In this document: piece by piece, positions 52,144 to 61,459 of the stretch
How the letters are laid out: the number at the start of each line of letters is the position of its first letter
Position numbering within the stretch: the first letter of the stretch is position 1
Notes under the pieces: model-generated
Seen by the model: only the letters and a program-made list of their open reading frames with translations
Told to the model about the DNA's origin: nothing
Database searches by the model: none
Assembly: GCF_000179915.2 (NCBI RefSeq)
Contig: NC_014963.1
Span: forward strand, 496,001 to 560,000
Source: Terriglobus saanensis SP1PR4
Lineage (GTDB): Bacteria > Acidobacteriota > Terriglobia > Terriglobales > Acidobacteriaceae
Reading direction: 5' to 3'
Length of the DNA stretch: 64,000 nucleotides
Position numbers and translations under genes: made by a program

Positions 52144-54081
52144 GTGTCTACCAAAAAGAAATCCGCGCCTGTGAAGGGTGTAAGTGCCGCTGCGAAAAAG
52201 GCCGCGCCAAAGTTTCTGCGCAACGTCGTCCCTGACAGTATCGACCTTCGAGACCGGCCCTACATCCCGTCGATTCAGGTGATTCCGTCCGAAGTCCTTG
52301 CGCCGAAGGTCAAGATCCCCGTTCTTAATCAGCATGATACGAATGCCTGTACTGGCTTTGCACTCGCGAGTGTTTTGTATCACTTACTCTTCGCAGCGAA
52401 ACGCAAGCCGGAGGAGTGCGAGGTCTCACCCTTCATGCTGTACTCCATGGCGCGCCGGTACGACGAGTTTCCGGGCGCGCCCGATGTAGACACGGGTTCC
52501 AGTCTGCGGGGTGCGATGAAGGGTTGGTATAAGCATGGCGCGTGCGCCGCTGCTCTGTGGCCTAAGTTCGACATGCCGAAGCAGATTGATGACAGCACCG
52601 ATGCGGCCAAGGACTGGTGGCTTGACGCGGTGCGCAGGCCAATGGGCGCTTACTATCGGGTCGAAGTGCGCTCGGTTACGGACATGCAGGTGGCACTCAA
52701 TGAGGCGGGAGTGCTTTACGCAAGTGCTGTCGTACACAGTGGCTGGGACGAAGGAGTGGACGCCAAGGCGAATCCTAAAAACGATATTTGGATCATCCCG
52801 CAAAAGAAATCTCTTCCGAGCGATGGTGCCCACGCCTTCGCCATCGTGGGCTATACCCAGGAAGGTTTCATCGTACATAACTCCTGGGATACGAACTGGG
52901 GTTCGGATGGTCTTGCGGTTCTGACCTATGAAGACTGGTTGGAACACGCGATGGATTGCTGGGTCGCCCAACTTGGCGTGGTCACGAAGATTCATCTGGA
53001 TATTGCGGATTCCAAATCACTGCGTGTGAAGTCCGGGACGGTCCGTCTCGCCAGCGATAGTGTTCTGCGTTACCGCGAGATAGATCCTTTTATCGTGGAT
53101 ATGGCGAACAACGGTCTGCTGAGTAACACCGGGGATTTTCGTACGCAGGATTCAGACCTCGATGCGCTGGTCAATCAGCAGGTTGCGATGGCACGCTCCA
53201 AGTGGGGTCTTCAGGACGGCGATGTGATGGATATCGCCATCTACGCTCATGGTGGACTGACTGCCGAGAGCGACGCGGCGGAGACGGCATCTCAATGGAT
53301 TCCGGCTCTCTATAACGCTAAGGTCTTTCCCATCTTCCTCATGTGGGAGACCGGCCTCTGGGACACGATCAAAGACCGCACCGCCGATCTTCTTTCCCAT
53401 CAGGCGAAGACTACGGGCGGTATGTTGGACGGGGTTAAAAACTGGTGGAACGCGCGCCTGGAGAAGCTTCTGGCCGTTCCGGGTACGGCAATCTGGGGCG
53501 AGATGAAGAAGAATGCCGATTGCCTTTCCAGTTACCCGCAGAGCGGCGGGATCAAGCTGTACAAAGCTTGCCAGAAATCTCCTTACTTCAAGGATATGTC
53601 GAAGATCCGCCTGCATCTCATCGGACACTCCGCCGGGGCGATCGTCCACAGTTTCATCGTCGATCGTCTCGGCCAGCAGGGCTGGAAGTTTGAGAGCGTG
53701 AATTTTATGGCTCCGGCTGTTCGGGCTGATAGCTTTCTGGCGGAGGTCGTTCCCGCGATCAAGAGCGGCAAGGTAAAAGCTTATAACCAATTCAGTCTGC
53801 TGGATTCGTTCGAGCAGAAAGATCCTACCTGCGAACCGATCCTGGGTTACAGCCGATCTCTTCTCTATCTTGTTTCGCAATCGTTTGAGCACGGAACGGT
53901 CACGCCGATCCTCGGCATGCAGACATACTTCAATCGTCAGATTGCGTCTTTGAATCTTCCCAATGTCACCCTGATTACCGCACCCAGTGCGGCATCGCAG
54001 AGTACGACACACGGTGGATTTGACGATGATCTGGCGACGAGGACGAAGGTGATTTCGCTGATTACTTCTACGCGTTCCTAA
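52144..54081 (+). CDS. Papain-like C1 peptidase fused to an alpha/beta hydrolase
   Basis: A 645-residue two-enzyme protein. The Lys/Ala-rich N-terminus (STKKKSAPVKG) lacks a signal peptide. Residues about 40-285 form a C1 peptidase: NQHDTNACTGFALA with Gln and Cys69, DGAHAFAIVGY with His230, VHNSWDTNWG with Asn246. After a linker of about 80 residues comes an alpha/beta hydrolase fold: DVMDIAIYAHGGLTAESDAA (oxyanion strand), nucleophile elbow LIGHSAGAIVHSF with Ser496, and NFMAPAVRADSF. All key residues of both units seem present. GTG start with AAGGAG 9 bases upstream. Target unknown; such a pairing suggests a peptidase/lipase toxin or defence effector (inference). Confidence 0.78.
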   Translation: MSTKKKSAPVKGVSAAAKKAAPKFLRNVVPDSIDLRDRPYIPSIQVIPSEVLAPKVKIPVLNQHDTNACTGFALASVLYHLLFAAKRKPEECEVSPFMLYSMARRYDEFPGAPDVDTGSSLRGAMKGWYKHGACAAALWPKFDMPKQIDDSTDAAKDWWLDAVRRPMGAYYRVEVRSVTDMQVALNEAGVLYASAVVHSGWDEGVDAKANPKNDIWIIPQKKSLPSDGAHAFAIVGYTQEGFIVHNSWDTNWGSDGLAVLTYEDWLEHAMDCWVAQLGVVTKIHLDIADSKSLRVKSGTVRLASDSVLRYREIDPFIVDMANNGLLSNTGDFRTQDSDLDALVNQQVAMARSKWGLQDGDVMDIAIYAHGGLTAESDAAETASQWIPALYNAKVFPIFLMWETGLWDTIKDRTADLLSHQAKTTGGMLDGVKNWWNARLEKLLAVPGTAIWGEMKKNADCLSSYPQSGGIKLYKACQKSPYFKDMSKIRLHLIGHSAGAIVHSFIVDRLGQQGWKFESVNFMAPAVRADSFLAEVVPAIKSGKVKAYNQFSLLDSFEQKDPTCEPILGYSRSLLYLVSQSFEHGTVTPILGMQTYFNRQIASLNLPNVTLITAPSAASQSTTHGGFDDDLATRTKVISLITSTRS

Positions 54082-54504
54082 AGTGAGTCATCGCTCTCAA
54101 AAAACGAAGCGAACGTACCGGTGGAGAACCTTCATCAAGGGGCTTTTGTCTTCATAGACGCTGACTTCCGTAATGCCGCCAGCATGCCATTGTTGTCTGC
54201 GCTGGATTTCATGTTTGAAGGGACGCAGAGTGCCGAAGCTGTGGTCGATGAAGACAGACGCACCGCAGGTCGCGCACATGGGCCATACGGATGCAGACGC
54301 ATCGCCTCTCAAACGTTCTATCGTCACGTGATCGAGTTGCCCAACATGAATAGCTCGCATATCTTTGTGATGCCGAAGATATACGCCAGGTGTTCTAAAT
54401 GTATATATCGAAGGGGTGCCAACTTTAGTAATCCGTTATTAAAGTTGACAAGGTCAACACTGCCCTGCTGGCAGAGCAGTTTCGCGCTTCGAATGACCGC
54501 CGAC
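54082..54504. other. Intergenic region with only weak open frames
   Basis: Two overlapping opposite open frames (54097-54360 minus, 54121-54537 plus) have no ribosome site and no recognisable family. A 6-bp hairpin GTTGAC-AAG-GTCAAC lies at 54446-54460. It looks non-coding to me. Confidence 0.4.
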
Positions 54505-57125
54505 TTACTTCTCTGTCGTGAAAGGCATCTCTGGTAAGTCATTCGGTAGTAACAGATGACTCTGTAACCCCATACCTGGAGAAGCCGTCAGAAGCTCTCT
54601 TATGCCCTCGGCATCCAGAGGTTTTGAGAAGAGATATCCCTGTCCGTAAAGGCATCCCACCTGCATGAGCAAAAGGCTTTGTTCCGCTGTTTCGATTCCC
54701 TCCGCGATTACCGTCATATTCAGGGTCCGACCTAATTGCAGGATCGATTGCGCGATGGCCTTACTTTCCTGGGAGTCCGTTAACTCGTGGACGAAGGATT
54801 GGTCGATCTTCAGGGAGTCAAAGGGAAGACGATTGAGATAACTGAGAGAAGAGTAGCCAGTTCCGAAGTCGTCCAGGTCCAGATGGACGCCGAGGCTTCG
54901 CAGACCATCCAGGCTCTTCTTTGCGCCTGCTATGTTGTCCATCAGGGCGCTTTCGGTGACCTCCAGAGTGAGACAGTCCGCGGGGAAGTCTTCTTCGGCG
55001 AGTTTTTTCGCAATCTCTGCGATCAGACCCGGCCTTTCAAACTGCTTGGTCGAAAGATTCACCGCCATGGTGACATCGGGCGCAACCAGGCCGGAGTCAC
55101 GCCAGACCTTTGCCTGCCGGATAGCGTTTCGCAGCGTCCATCGGCCGATGTCGATGATCAAGCCGGTTTCTTCGGCGTAGGGGATAAATTCTGCGGGGGA
55201 GATCATACCCTTGACCGGATGCTGCCAGCGGACGAGTGCTTCGAATCCGACGAGCTTTCCGGTCTCCAATAGCACTTTGGGCTGATAGTGGAGGATGAAT
55301 TCGTTTCTTTGGAACGCTCCACGAAGGTCAGTTTCCAGCTCGACGCGCCTTCGCGTCCGTTCCCTCATATGGGCGCCGAAGAGAATGCACTGGGCTTTCC
55401 CGGCCCGTTTTGCCTGGTGCATGGCAACTTCCGCATCCTCCAACATCGTCTCGGCGGAGTGATAGCCCTCATCTCCCATCGCAATCCCAATGCTGGCCGA
55501 GATGGTAAGAAACTGATGTTGGTGCTCGATCGGAGTGCTCAGAACATGCTGAAGAAGGTTGGCATAGGTGATTGCGTCATCGACTCCAGCGATGCGGCCT
55601 AAAAGGACCACAAACTCATCGCCCGTAATTCTTCCAGCGATCGATAGAGGGTCTTTCTGGATCGTTGAATCCAGCCGTCGTGCGATTTCGATCAGGATGG
55701 CATCGCCAGAAGCTCGACCAAAGCTATCGTTGATTCGATTGAAGACGTCCAGGCCGACGACAATCACCGCGAAGGTCGCCTGCTCTTTCGAGGGCATCTC
55801 CATACGGTGATCGATCTGCTCCACGGACGAGGCTCGGTTTGGCAGGCCGGTCAGCGGCTCAATCGACTTTTCAGAGGTAATCTCTTTCATCGAGCCCACC
55901 TTGCGGGTGGGCCGATTTTCCTGATCCCTGATGATGATCCCTTCGTTCCGCACCCAGATCCAACCCCGGTCTTCGTGACGCATCCGATATTCAGTGCGGA
56001 ACTCTAGTGTGTTCTGCTCTTCCATCTCGCGTTGTGCTTGTTGACCGAGGAGCAAGTCTTTTGGGTGGACCCGATTTTCCCAATCAGCACTGGTTCCTAT
56101 GAAATCGACCGCGGGCAGACCGACGATTTCCTGCCATCGCGCGGAATAATAGATCTGATCGGTTAACATATCTCGATCCCATACCCCTTCCGTCGTCGAT
56201 CGTGCGGCGAGGCGATAGCGCTCTTCTACTTTGCGGAGCTCCAGATCCAGAGACCGCTGCTCGGTGACGTCGGAGAGAAAGACGACGATCCCATCCCCGC
56301 TGGGATGGACGTGTCCTTTGAAATAGGCCTTGAGCGGCGCATAGTATTCGTTGAAGGAGAGCGCGATGCCTTCCTGAGCTACTTGTCTGTACTTCTGTTC
56401 GAAGCCCGTTCCTACCAGTCCGGGAAAGGCTTTCCATATATTTTGCCCAAGCACATCACGGCCCTGGGCGCTGTTCCGAATTGCATTCTGGTGAGAAAGA
56501 TGAGGTTCCAGTCCTTGTCGAGGAGGAAGACGCTTTCTTCTACGCTTTCCAGAATCTGCCGCGAATTCCGGGAGGAGTTCAGGGTTTTTGCTTCGGCTTG
56601 AGCCAACTGCATGGGCAGAAGCCGCTCCTCCACCAGTTCCATGGCCAGAGAGGCGAAGTCCACGAGCGCTTTACGGTCTTTCTCTTCAAAGCTTTCGCGG
56701 GGGGTGAAGTCGAAGATGCAGAAGGTACCTATTTTTAGGCCTTCTTTGCTCACCAAGGGAGTTCCTGCATAAAACAAAAGCGGCGTTTCGGTCTGTACGT
56801 GCGGGTTCGAAGCGAAACGCGGATCCTGCGAGGTATCCAGAACGACCAAGGGATCGTCCTGAAGAAGGGAGTAGCTACAGAAGGAATCACGTCGCGAAGA
56901 CTCGCGTCTGGGAGTGCCATAAGCAGATTTCAAGAACTGCCTATGCTCCGAGATAAAGGTGATGAGACACAAGGGAACGTGGAAGGCATAAGCGCCCAGA
57001 CGCGTGAGCTGGTCGAACTGGGGCTCGTCCTGTGAATCCATGATGCGGTAGGCGGCGAGGGCGGAGAGCCGCTCTGATTCGTTTGAAGGGAGTGCAGCGG
57101 GCACAAAGGTCTGGTGTTCTCTCAT
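54505..57125 (-). pseudogene. GAF-PAS-PAS-GGDEF-EAL cyclic-di-GMP protein, one frameshift
   Basis: A full-length cyclic-di-GMP enzyme split in two frames. The first frame (57125-56412) has a GAF domain (LGAYAFHVPLCLITFISEHR) and the start of a PAS (VEESVFLLDKDWNLIFLT). The second (in frame from about 56490 to 54505) continues the PAS with DVLGQNIWKAFPGL, then a second PAS-PAC, a GGDEF domain (TGDEF) and an EAL domain. One missing base near 56486 (AGAATGC where AGAAATGC would restore the frame) is the only break. The GGDEF motif is degenerate, but the EAL set (EALVRW, VNLS, EVTES, DDFGTGYSS, LKIDQSF, EGIET) is complete, so it would have degraded cyclic-di-GMP. It may also be a sequencing error. 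Confidence 0.8.
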
Positions 57126-57495
57126 GGTTCAGGCCAGTCCAGGGTTGACGGAGGTGAGTACTTCAAGGAACGCAACCGGGCCTGGATTTGGATTTCAATC
57201 GCGCTCCTCGCCATGATCCCGAGCTCCTTGGTGTGCCAGTTCGTCGCGATCGAAACAGGCGGAATACCCGCGCGACCTGAAAACAGGCGCAAGTCTTCTA
57301 TTTCTTTACGGAATCGTACTCCTAAGATTCGGTTTGCCGCCTACCACTTAAGTTAAGGATGCTTTGACATAAGGATCCAATGTTCAAAAACTATGGTGTC
57401 TCTTATCAATGTGTCTTTGATACCTCTGCCTTGTGCCGGGCTTAACCGCCAGCTATCCGATTGACTGCCGCTTCTTATCCCGGTACAGCTTACTT
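57126..57495. other. Intergenic, nothing recognised
   Basis: About 370 bases of divergent promoter space between the cyclic-di-GMP gene and the small zinc-ribbon gene. No repeat or RNA seen. Confidence 0.4.
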
Positions 57496-57669
57496 ATGCG
57501 CGAGAAATTGCTTTGCGGGAACTGCGGAAATCTCGGTCTGATGCGGAGCCATCGTCATGGTCTGATCGAACGATTGGTGTTGCCGTTGCTGCGGATTTTT
57601 CCCTGGCGGTGCCACCGTTGCGATCACCGGACGTGGAGGTTTGTCAAAGCGCATCGCGTTCCTGTGTAA
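57496..57669 (+). CDS. Small zinc-ribbon-like protein
   Basis: A 57-residue protein with two CxxC pairs (LLCGNCGNLGLMRSHRHG and WRCHRCDHRTWRF) around a hydrophobic and basic stretch (LIERLVLPLLRIF). The spacing fits a small zinc ribbon seen in many acidobacterial short proteins with a C-terminal RC-C-Rf line. The ATG at 57496 gives the compact domain; the open frame begins at 57433. Function unknown. Confidence 0.6.
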   Translation: MREKLLCGNCGNLGLMRSHRHGLIERLVLPLLRIFPWRCHRCDHRTWRFVKAHRVPV

Positions 57670-57826
57670 GGTTGTTCCGGACATTTCGAGAACGGCGGCT
57701 CATGGGGCTGGCCGTTGTTGTGTTTTGAGGTCGATTGAGATGCCTCTGTAAGATCTTCGCGAAGTTCCAAACTGCAATCAAAACCCTCGCAACCTAATTG
57801 TTCTGTTCCCACAGTCGATCGTTAGT

Positions 57827-57857
57827 AAAAAGCAGATCCCCTTCGCTTCGCTACGGA
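57827..57857. repeat. Dispersed intergenic repeat, copy 6 (module B)
   Basis: AAAAAGCAGATCCCCTTCGC followed by TTCGCTACGGA, the module B core described at 6.05 kb. It lies between the small zinc-ribbon gene and the amine oxidase gene. Confidence 0.6.
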
Positions 57858-58078
57858 AGCACAAATTGAGCTGCGTTAGTTTCTCCTGTGCGTTGTTCCG
57901 GGAGGGGAGAAATGCGGCGACACGATGCCGCGTCTGCGATAGAGTGGAAGGAATCCCCTGAAACACTGTTGCGCATGGCTTGTCGCGCCGGAGAGAACTC
58001 TGCATCCAGTGGACGGCCTGTCTCGCATAACTTTTCGTCTTTAACTAACTCTGGTTCTTAATTTGACGAGGTGATTTG

Positions 58079-59632
58079 ATGAGCATTTCCAGGCGCAATT
58101 TCCTTTTGCGTGTCGGGCAGGCCGGCGGTTACAGCGCGGCTTTTACAGCAATGCAGGCCATGGGTTTGATGCCGATGAAGGCAGTGGCTGCCGAACCGAT
58201 TACAGCTACGGCGGGCGTGGGTAAGGGAACGAAGCTGGTGGTTCTGGGGGGCGGTATCGCAGGGCTTACGACAGCCTATGAAGCCAGAAAGCTGGGCTAT
58301 GACGTGACTCTGCTGGAGGCTCGGAAGCGCGCGGGTGGACGCAGCTGGAGTGCACGGAACGGCGACGTGGTGGAGTTTGTGGATGGAACCAGGCAGCAGG
58401 TTAGCTGGAGCGAGGGGCTGTACCAGAACATGGGACCGGGGCGTCTTCCCTCCGTGCACGGAACGATTCTTGGCTATTGTCGTGAGTTAAAAGTTCCACT
58501 GGAAGTTGAGGTCAATACTTCACGCTCGACTTTGCTGCAGAACGATAAGGTGAATGACGGCAAGCCGTATGTGCAGCGCAAGGCGATCAACGATACGCGC
58601 GGGCATGTGAGCGAGTTGTTGTCGAAGGCCGTGCAGAATGGCTCGCTGGACCAGGAGCTTTCCGCGGATGATCGTATCCGCATGATTGAGTTTTTGAAAA
58701 TCTATGGCGCTCTGGATAAGAGCAATACGTACCAGGGTTCTGATCGTTCGGGCATCAAGCAATATCCCGGCGCGGGTGCGCAGGAGATGGTCTTTGAGAA
58801 AGACACCATCCCGATGCATGTGCTGCTGGATGCAAACTTCTGGTCCGCAGAGCTGTATGAAGAGGCATGGGACTGGCAGGCGACGATGATGCAGCCGGTG
58901 AACGGTATGCAGCAGATTGCCAATGCTTTTGCGAAGTCCCTCGGGCCGATCGTGCACTATGACTCGCCGGTGAGCGAGATCAAGAAGACCGCAAAGGGTG
59001 TCAGCGTGACCTATGTGCAGGGTGGCGTCACGAAGCATGTAGAAGCCGAGTACGCCGTATGCGCGATGCCGTTGACGATCCTCAACAAGATTCAGGCGGA
59101 CCTGGATCCCGAGCACGCGGCGGCCGTGAAGCTGGGCGCCAGCCTGTATCGCGGATCGTTCAAGGTCCCGTGGGAATCGAACCGCTTCTGGGAGAAGGAT
59201 TACAACATCTATGGCGGCCTTTCGTTCCTCGCGCAGGGACCGAGCCCGGTATGGTATCCAAGCTGCAATCTTATGTCGGACCGTGGCATCATCGTGTCGG
59301 GTTACATGGATGAGACGGTCGGCGGCTTCAACAAACTTACGATGGAAGAGAAGTTTGCGGCATCGCGCGCGTCGATTGAGAAGCTGCACCCCGGCCATGG
59401 CAAGGAGCTGGAGAAACCAATCTTCTGCGGATGGAAGCACATTAAGTACAACGAAGGCTCATGGATTGGATCGACTCCGCCAGCGATGTACAACGTGATC
59501 ACGCAGCCTGACGGTCCGATCTACTTTGCCGGAGATCATACGAGCCACGTTGTGGGCTGGCAGGAGGGCGCTGCACTGAGCGGACGCCGCGCCATCCAGA
59601 TGATCAGCGACAAAGTCAAAGCGCGCGCGTAA
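58079..59632 (+). CDS. Tat-exported flavin-dependent amine oxidase
   Basis: A 517-residue FAD amine oxidase (MAO / L-amino-acid oxidase type). The N-terminus SISRRNFLLRVGQAGGYSAA is a twin-arginine signal, so the enzyme should be folded with FAD and moved to the periplasm. FAD-binding motifs are LVVLGGGIAGLTTAYEARKL and EARKRAGGRSWSAR; the C-terminal GPIYFAGDHTSHVVGWQEGA closes the flavin site. It would oxidise an amine or amino acid to the imine plus H2O2. GAGGTGA is 4 bases before the ATG (TTG at 58076 also in frame). It lies 56 bases upstream of an exported RidA. Confidence 0.9.
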   Translation: MSISRRNFLLRVGQAGGYSAAFTAMQAMGLMPMKAVAAEPITATAGVGKGTKLVVLGGGIAGLTTAYEARKLGYDVTLLEARKRAGGRSWSARNGDVVEFVDGTRQQVSWSEGLYQNMGPGRLPSVHGTILGYCRELKVPLEVEVNTSRSTLLQNDKVNDGKPYVQRKAINDTRGHVSELLSKAVQNGSLDQELSADDRIRMIEFLKIYGALDKSNTYQGSDRSGIKQYPGAGAQEMVFEKDTIPMHVLLDANFWSAELYEEAWDWQATMMQPVNGMQQIANAFAKSLGPIVHYDSPVSEIKKTAKGVSVTYVQGGVTKHVEAEYAVCAMPLTILNKIQADLDPEHAAAVKLGASLYRGSFKVPWESNRFWEKDYNIYGGLSFLAQGPSPVWYPSCNLMSDRGIIVSGYMDETVGGFNKLTMEEKFAASRASIEKLHPGHGKELEKPIFCGWKHIKYNEGSWIGSTPPAMYNVITQPDGPIYFAGDHTSHVVGWQEGAALSGRRAIQMISDKVKARA

Positions 59633-59688
59633 GAGTTTGCGCAGCCAGATATTGAACGAACGACTTACTGCAAGAGAAAGGGATTTCC

Positions 59689-60177
59689 ATGAAGAAGATT
59701 ATTTGCACAGCGACGATGATGTTGGCACTAAGCACGGTAACGCACGCGCAGGCTGTGGTGAAGCATCTGCAACCGAATGAGAAGAGCCCGATTGCCAACG
59801 GCGTCTGGGCGGGAGATACGTTGTATCTCAGCGGACAGCTTGCATCGCCAGTGACTGCTGCAGATCCTGCAAAGGGTGTTGCCGCAGCCTATGGAGATAC
59901 CGAGGCGCAGGCATTGAGCGCTCTGACAAAGATCCAGGCTTTGCTGAAGGAGCAGGGGCTGGATATGAAGGATGTTGTGAAGATGACGGTGTTTCTTGCG
60001 GGCGATCCTTCCAAGGGTGGGAAGCTGGATTTTCCGGGTCTGCAGGCGAGCTATACCAAGTTCTTCGGAACGAAGGATCAGCCCAACAAGCCCGCGCGCA
60101 GCGCCATGCAGGTGGCCGCTCTTGTGGCTCCCTGGGCATTGGTGGAGATCGAAGTGATTGCGGTTCGTTCCAAGTAA
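59689..60177 (+). CDS. Exported RidA family protein
   Basis: A 162-residue RidA homologue with a signal peptide (MKKIICTATMMLALSTVTHA). The mature part keeps SPIANGVWAGDTLYLSGQLA, LTKIQALLKEQGLDMKDVVK and the conserved Arg in KPARSAMQVAALV, then LVEIEVIAV. It directly follows the Tat amine oxidase in the same direction and converges with the Tat aminotransferase, so it is placed to hydrolyse imines or enamines made outside the cytoplasm. The strong hairpin at 60194 ends the transcript. Confidence 0.87.
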   Translation: MKKIICTATMMLALSTVTHAQAVVKHLQPNEKSPIANGVWAGDTLYLSGQLASPVTAADPAKGVAAAYGDTEAQALSALTKIQALLKEQGLDMKDVVKMTVFLAGDPSKGGKLDFPGLQASYTKFFGTKDQPNKPARSAMQVAALVAPWALVEIEVIAVRSK

Positions 60178-60193
60178 CAGTAATTGCAGCAAG

Positions 60194-60224
60194 AGAAAGG
60201 CGAAGCTAATGGCTTCGCCTTTCT
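60194..60224. terminator. Bidirectional terminator
   Basis: 13-bp stem AGAAAGGCGAAGC / GCTTCGCCTTTCT around TAATG, with T-rich flank on the plus side, between the convergent RidA and aminotransferase genes. Confidence 0.85.
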
Positions 60225-60241
60225 TCTTGCTTGTAAGTCGC

Positions 60242-61459
60242 CTACGAGAGCTGAGGGAAGGCTACGTCGACGAATGGATCGTGCAGAGTGGCCGTGGAAG
60301 GCACATCCATGACTTCCTTGAACGCTACCTGGAACTTCGCCATCTCACTTGGCGTGCCGACGGAGACGCGCACCATGTTGGGCCAGACAGCCCATGTGCG
60401 TCCGATGAAGATGTTCTTCGCGCGCATGGCGGCGATGACCTGACCGCCGGGACGGCCGGTATCGATCATGAAGCAGTTGGATTCAGAGGGAATGAACTTG
60501 TAGTGATTCGCCTTGAGGAAGGCGAAGGTATCGTTCCGTGTCTTCGCGATCAGAGCTTTGCGCGTAGGTACTAACTCTGCGTCGAGCAGACTGACGTTCG
60601 CTGCGACAGAGCCGGTGATCGGCATTGCGTTCTGTCCGAAGGGCTGTAATTTCGCGAGTAAGTCAGGACGGCCTACTGCGAAGCCGCAACGGATACCTGC
60701 CATGCCGTAGATTTTGGAGAAGGTACGCAGAACGATCAAGTCTTTGTCCGCGGCTACATACTCCAGAACGTTCTTCGCGTCGGAGAGGTGAATGTAGGCT
60801 TCGTCGACGAGTAGGATCGAACCCTTGGGCTTGTTTTCGAGCGCCCAGGCGATATCTTCCTTGGTGGTGGTGGTGCCGGTCGGGTTATTTGGATTACAGA
60901 TATAAATCACGCCAGCGTTCGGATCGGCAGCCACCATGGCCTTGACGTCGTGTGCGTAGTTCGCTGTCAAAGGTACCTTGGTGATCTTGGCCTTTGCGAT
61001 GGATGCGGCGCGCATGCCGGCTTCGTAAGAAGGATCTGCTGTGACGAAGCCTTTGGTGGGGGAAGTGAAGGCGAGCACGGAGTAATGCAGTGGCTCGGAG
61101 GAGCCCGCATAGACCATGATGTACTCCTCCTTCAGGCCATTCTGTTCGGCGAAGGTCTTGGTGAGCTTCTCCGTTTCGCCATCCATGTCATAGCGTCCGC
61201 CCTTGGGTGCGATGGCTGCGATGGCTTCGCATGCGGCCCTACAAGGACCCAGGGGATTTTCATTTGCGTTGATCATAACGGCGCCCGGTGGCGTAGCTGG
61301 ACGCACACGGCGCAATGGCGCGGAGGCACCGGGTGTTGGAGTCGCCTGATGTGCGGCCCAGGCGAAGTGCGCTTCGGTAAGGACCGGCAAGGAAGCAGCG
61401 ACGCTTGCGAGGCGCATGAAGGAACGGCGTGAGACCGCAGATGCGTTCTTCTGGGGCAT
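60242..61459 (-). CDS. Tat-exported class I/II PLP aminotransferase (HisC-like)
   Basis: A 405-residue fold-type I aminotransferase resembling histidinol-phosphate aminotransferase, but with a twin-arginine signal (SAVSRRSFMRLASVAASLPV), so it should be periplasmic. PLP sites: CNPNNPTGTTTT, ILLVDEAYIHLSDA (Asp and Tyr), and the Schiff-base Lys in LRTFSKIYGMAGIRCGFAVG near residue 246. Cytoplasmic HisC serves histidine synthesis; an exported copy cannot, so its substrate is open. Its convergence with an exported RidA and proximity to a Tat amine oxidase suggest a shared amine/amino acid pathway. Confidence 0.87.
   Translation of the reverse strand: MPQKNASAVSRRSFMRLASVAASLPVLTEAHFAWAAHQATPTPGASAPLRRVRPATPPGAVMINANENPLGPCRAACEAIAAIAPKGGRYDMDGETEKLTKTFAEQNGLKEEYIMVYAGSSEPLHYSVLAFTSPTKGFVTADPSYEAGMRAASIAKAKITKVPLTANYAHDVKAMVAADPNAGVIYICNPNNPTGTTTTKEDIAWALENKPKGSILLVDEAYIHLSDAKNVLEYVAADKDLIVLRTFSKIYGMAGIRCGFAVGRPDLLAKLQPFGQNAMPITGSVAANVSLLDAELVPTRKALIAKTRNDTFAFLKANHYKFIPSESNCFMIDTGRPGGQVIAAMRAKNIFIGRTWAVWPNMVRVSVGTPSEMAKFQVAFKEVMDVPSTATLHDPFVDVAFPQLS

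Noticed and set aside
54097-54360. 87-codon minus-strand open frame with one CxxC
   Set aside because: No ribosome site and a single CxxC; not enough to call a zinc protein.
60242-61459. Calling this gene hisC for histidine synthesis
   Set aside because: A twin-arginine signal places it outside the cytoplasm and no his genes are adjacent.
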